Positions 55,892 to 57,546 of a stretch of DNA of 57,546 bases are shown here, piece after piece. The notes under the pieces are model-generated. The model was not told where the DNA came from. It made no database searches and saw only the letters and a program-made list of their open reading frames with translations. The stretch's first letter is position 1. Each line of letters begins with the position of its first letter. This stretch comes from Legionella anisa (lineage in GTDB: Bacteria > Pseudomonadota > Gammaproteobacteria > Legionellales > Legionellaceae), in the NCBI RefSeq assembly GCF_001467525.1, contig NZ_LNXS01000005.1, positions 1 to 57,546 of the forward strand, given 5' to 3'. The position numbers and the translations under genes were made by a program.

Positions 55892-56449
55892 ATGCCTATA
55901 CATGAGAGACGTCAACATTTTCGGGTAGAAGATCATATCTATTTTAACTACCGAATTATGGAACCTGGGGAGCTGTGTCCTGATCGCGCAGTTGTGGATC
56001 AACTTTTAGGAAAAAATGGACAACGATATCTTGAGGCAGCACATTATTTTCAAGAAATTGATTATGAACTGGCTGAACTTACCCAAGTTATTGCCCTTAA
56101 AGAACCAACAATAGCCCATTACCTTAACCTTTTAAATGCAAAAATAGATTATTTATCACGACAAATGCTGATGACGAACACAATTCAGTTACGTAAGGTC
56201 AATATTAGTCTGGGTGGAATGGCATTTAAAACGCCCGACCTTATTAAAGAAAAAAGCCTGATAAAATTGGTAATCTATACTAAACCCAAAATGATTCCCA
56301 TAATCGTAGAAGGAACTGTAGTCTATAGCCAATATCAAACGGAGCATAATTACCGCACGGCAGTACAGTTTAACGGATTAACAAATGAACAGGAGCAAAT
56401 TCTTTCCCAACATATTTTGTTAGCCCAGGCAAAATACCGTTCAGACTAA
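55892..56449 (+). CDS. PilZ-domain protein with helical insertion
   Basis: ATG 55892 is preferred, with GGAG 5 bp upstream; an in-frame GTG at 55856 has no better site. The 185-residue protein starts MPIHERRQHFRV with the RxxxR c-di-GMP motif. The NxSxxG motif NISLGG follows only about 100 residues later, because a helical stretch (about 40-95, AAHYFQEIDYELAEL) lies between. The C-terminal strand EHNYRTAVQFNGL completes the fold. This recalls the tetramer-forming PilZ proteins of Xanthomonas. It follows the kinase-like gene by 45 bp. Confidence 0.8.
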   Translation: MPIHERRQHFRVEDHIYFNYRIMEPGELCPDRAVVDQLLGKNGQRYLEAAHYFQEIDYELAELTQVIALKEPTIAHYLNLLNAKIDYLSRQMLMTNTIQLRKVNISLGGMAFKTPDLIKEKSLIKLVIYTKPKMIPIIVEGTVVYSQYQTEHNYRTAVQFNGLTNEQEQILSQHILLAQAKYRSD

Positions 56450-56531
56450 AAATAAAAGTAATTTTGACTACAAAATTGCCGAATAACACGTAAACTATGC
56501 GTTTATGATGTTAGAAATAAGAGGCAAAAAC

Positions 56532-56798
56532 ATGACCCGAATAGTACATTGCTGTAAATTAAACCAAGATGCTGAAGGTTTATTAAAACCACCCTTCCCC
56601 GGCGCATTAGGCGAACGGATTTATAATGATGTATCAAAACAAGCCTGGAATATGTGGCTCAGTCATCAAACCATGCTCATCAATGAATACCGCCTGAATT
56701 TAATGGAAGCTAAAGCTCGCGAGTTTTTAAAAGAAGAAATGCAAAAATATTTTTTTGGTGAAGGCTCTGAAAAACCAACAGGCTACACTCCTGAATAA
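56532..56798 (+). CDS. yggX: YggX, Fe(II)-trafficking / oxidative damage protection protein
   Basis: ATG 56532 is preferred, with GAGG 7 bp upstream, giving 88 residues, the family length. Conserved parts are [10 protein letters not shown], the [35 protein letters not shown], and the C-terminal [13 protein letters not shown]. YggX binds iron and protects iron-sulfur proteins from oxidants. Confidence 0.95.
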   Translation: MTRIVHCCKLNQDAEGLLKPPFPGALGERIYNDVSKQAWNMWLSHQTMLINEYRLNLMEAKAREFLKEEMQKYFFGEGSEKPTGYTPE

Positions 56799-57308
56799 AT
56801 CGAAAAATACGTTGTAAAAAGAATATAAATTGCACGCAATAATCCTGCGTAAAACACGCTGAAGGTAGGTCATAAAATTTAAAAAGGTTTTATTATTAAA
56901 TATTGAATTTTATGGCCCCTGCGTATGCATCTCTCAATCTTTATGTGCGGCATCCAGAAAGTGATTGACGTATTTCTAAGTTCTGAAAATCAAAGTCCCC
57001 TGAATAATGTATAAAATGCAAAAATTTTCTATTTTTTCTCTCCATTCCTAATAGCCTGAAACAAACTTAGCACAATAGAAAAATAATATTCCATTTTGGC
57101 CCTAATGAAGCCAAAAAGAGATTATTAAATACTAAAATCATGATGAAAATGAATAACTTATTCAGAAAAAACACTATGATTTTAAAAAGTACATAAAATA
57201 AGTATTCAGGAAATAAATCACATTGAAATGAAAAACAATTTTTTTTTAAAAAAATTGCATTCAACACTTGACTCAAAACGCTTCTCGGAGTCTAATAGCA
57301 ACCCTCGG
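56799..57308. other. Gene-free region upstream of tRNA-Phe
   Basis: No gene is seen. CATAAAATT (56871-56879) and AATTTTATG (56906-56914) form a hairpin after yggX. The rest is AT-rich, with the tRNA promoter at the right end. Confidence 0.5.
57268..57296 (+). promoter_or_regulatory. Promoter of tRNA-Phe
   Basis: TTGACT (57268-57273) and TCTAAT (57291-57296), 17-bp spacer, 13 bp before the tRNA. Good sigma-70 match. Confidence 0.65.
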
Positions 57309-57384
<76 letters not shown>

Positions 57385-57426
57385 TGAGAATCAAGCACTT
57401 ACGGTGAACTCCCGAGAGCGCAATTT

Positions 57427-57488
57427 GGCTCTTTCCCAATTACGGGGGGCACTTCCAATTAAGGGCTCTTTCCCAATTACGGGGGCAC
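57427..57488. repeat. Direct repeats just past tRNA-Phe
   Basis: GGCTCTTTCCCAATTACGGG occurs at 57427 and again at 57464, followed by GGGCAC in both. A partial third copy (TTCCAATTAAGGG) lies between. This kind of spaced repeat is found at the ends of IS21-type elements, but the window ends 58 bp later. Confidence 0.6.
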
Positions 57489-57546
57489 TCACATTTAACA
57501 GCACAGCACCCTAACACGAGTTCTGTAATTTTCAAAGTTACGAAAG

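Overview
The window looks like a chromosomal segment of a Legionella species. It is AT-rich and carries several eukaryotic-like or giant Dot/Icm effector-type genes. Core genes include letS, PPi-dependent phosphofructokinase, gltX, a type IV pilin, bolA, fdxA, a YoaA-type helicase, tsaB and yggX. The order NTPDase - GxSxG/TM protein - gltX - letS - pfp - pilin - tsaB - helicase - ferredoxin - LegK7-like kinase resembles, as far as I remember it, the L. pneumophila lpg1905-lpg1925 region. The species cannot be named from sequence alone.

Layout. Positions 1-187 carry tRNA-Glu and tRNA-Ala on the minus strand. Positions 563-9337 encode a 2,924-residue protein with a SecA-type ATPase motor in the middle, preceded by a PmrA-like box. 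Positions 9.4-14.3 kb hold small accessory genes: DUF1993, DUF2905, a secreted protein, MtfA, a hydrolase-like effector candidate, a coiled-coil protein and a membrane protein with a double-glycine leader. Positions 14.7-19.5 kb are a FIST/NosP - histidine kinase - REC-PAS-GGDEF-EAL operon that matches the NO-responsive NosP/NahK/NarR system. Positions 19.7-33.8 kb hold metabolic, envelope and transport genes: Kdo hydroxylase, YchJ, a Kef antiporter, the RoxA oxygenase, EamA, the secreted apyrase, EpmC, MMPL, two secreted or outer-membrane proteins, a hydrolase/TM protein and GST. Positions 33.9-36.4 kb hold a putative effector and a serine hydrolase. Positions 36.6-48.8 kb are core genes. Positions 49.1-55.9 kb are an effector-rich block: a LegK7-like kinase, a frameshifted gene behind a CpxR-like box, and an 877-residue protein with a HipA/PI3K-like catalytic signature. 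The right end holds a PilZ protein with a helical insertion, YggX, tRNA-Phe and short direct repeats that may be the edge of a mobile element.

Two themes cross the window. The first is c-di-GMP and life-cycle signalling (NosP operon, PilZ protein, LetS). The second is a family of long palindromes built on the arms GTAGCCTGGGTGCAGCGCAGCG and its complement, placed mostly where two genes converge, so probably serving as bidirectional terminators. Three genes were added that simple ORF calling misses or obscures: a 44-residue Cys/Gly-rich peptide (24348-24482), a Trm112/YcaR-like protein with a GTG start (45662-45841), and the 5' part of the frameshifted gene at 51874. Several start codons were moved to the position supported by a ribosome-binding site.
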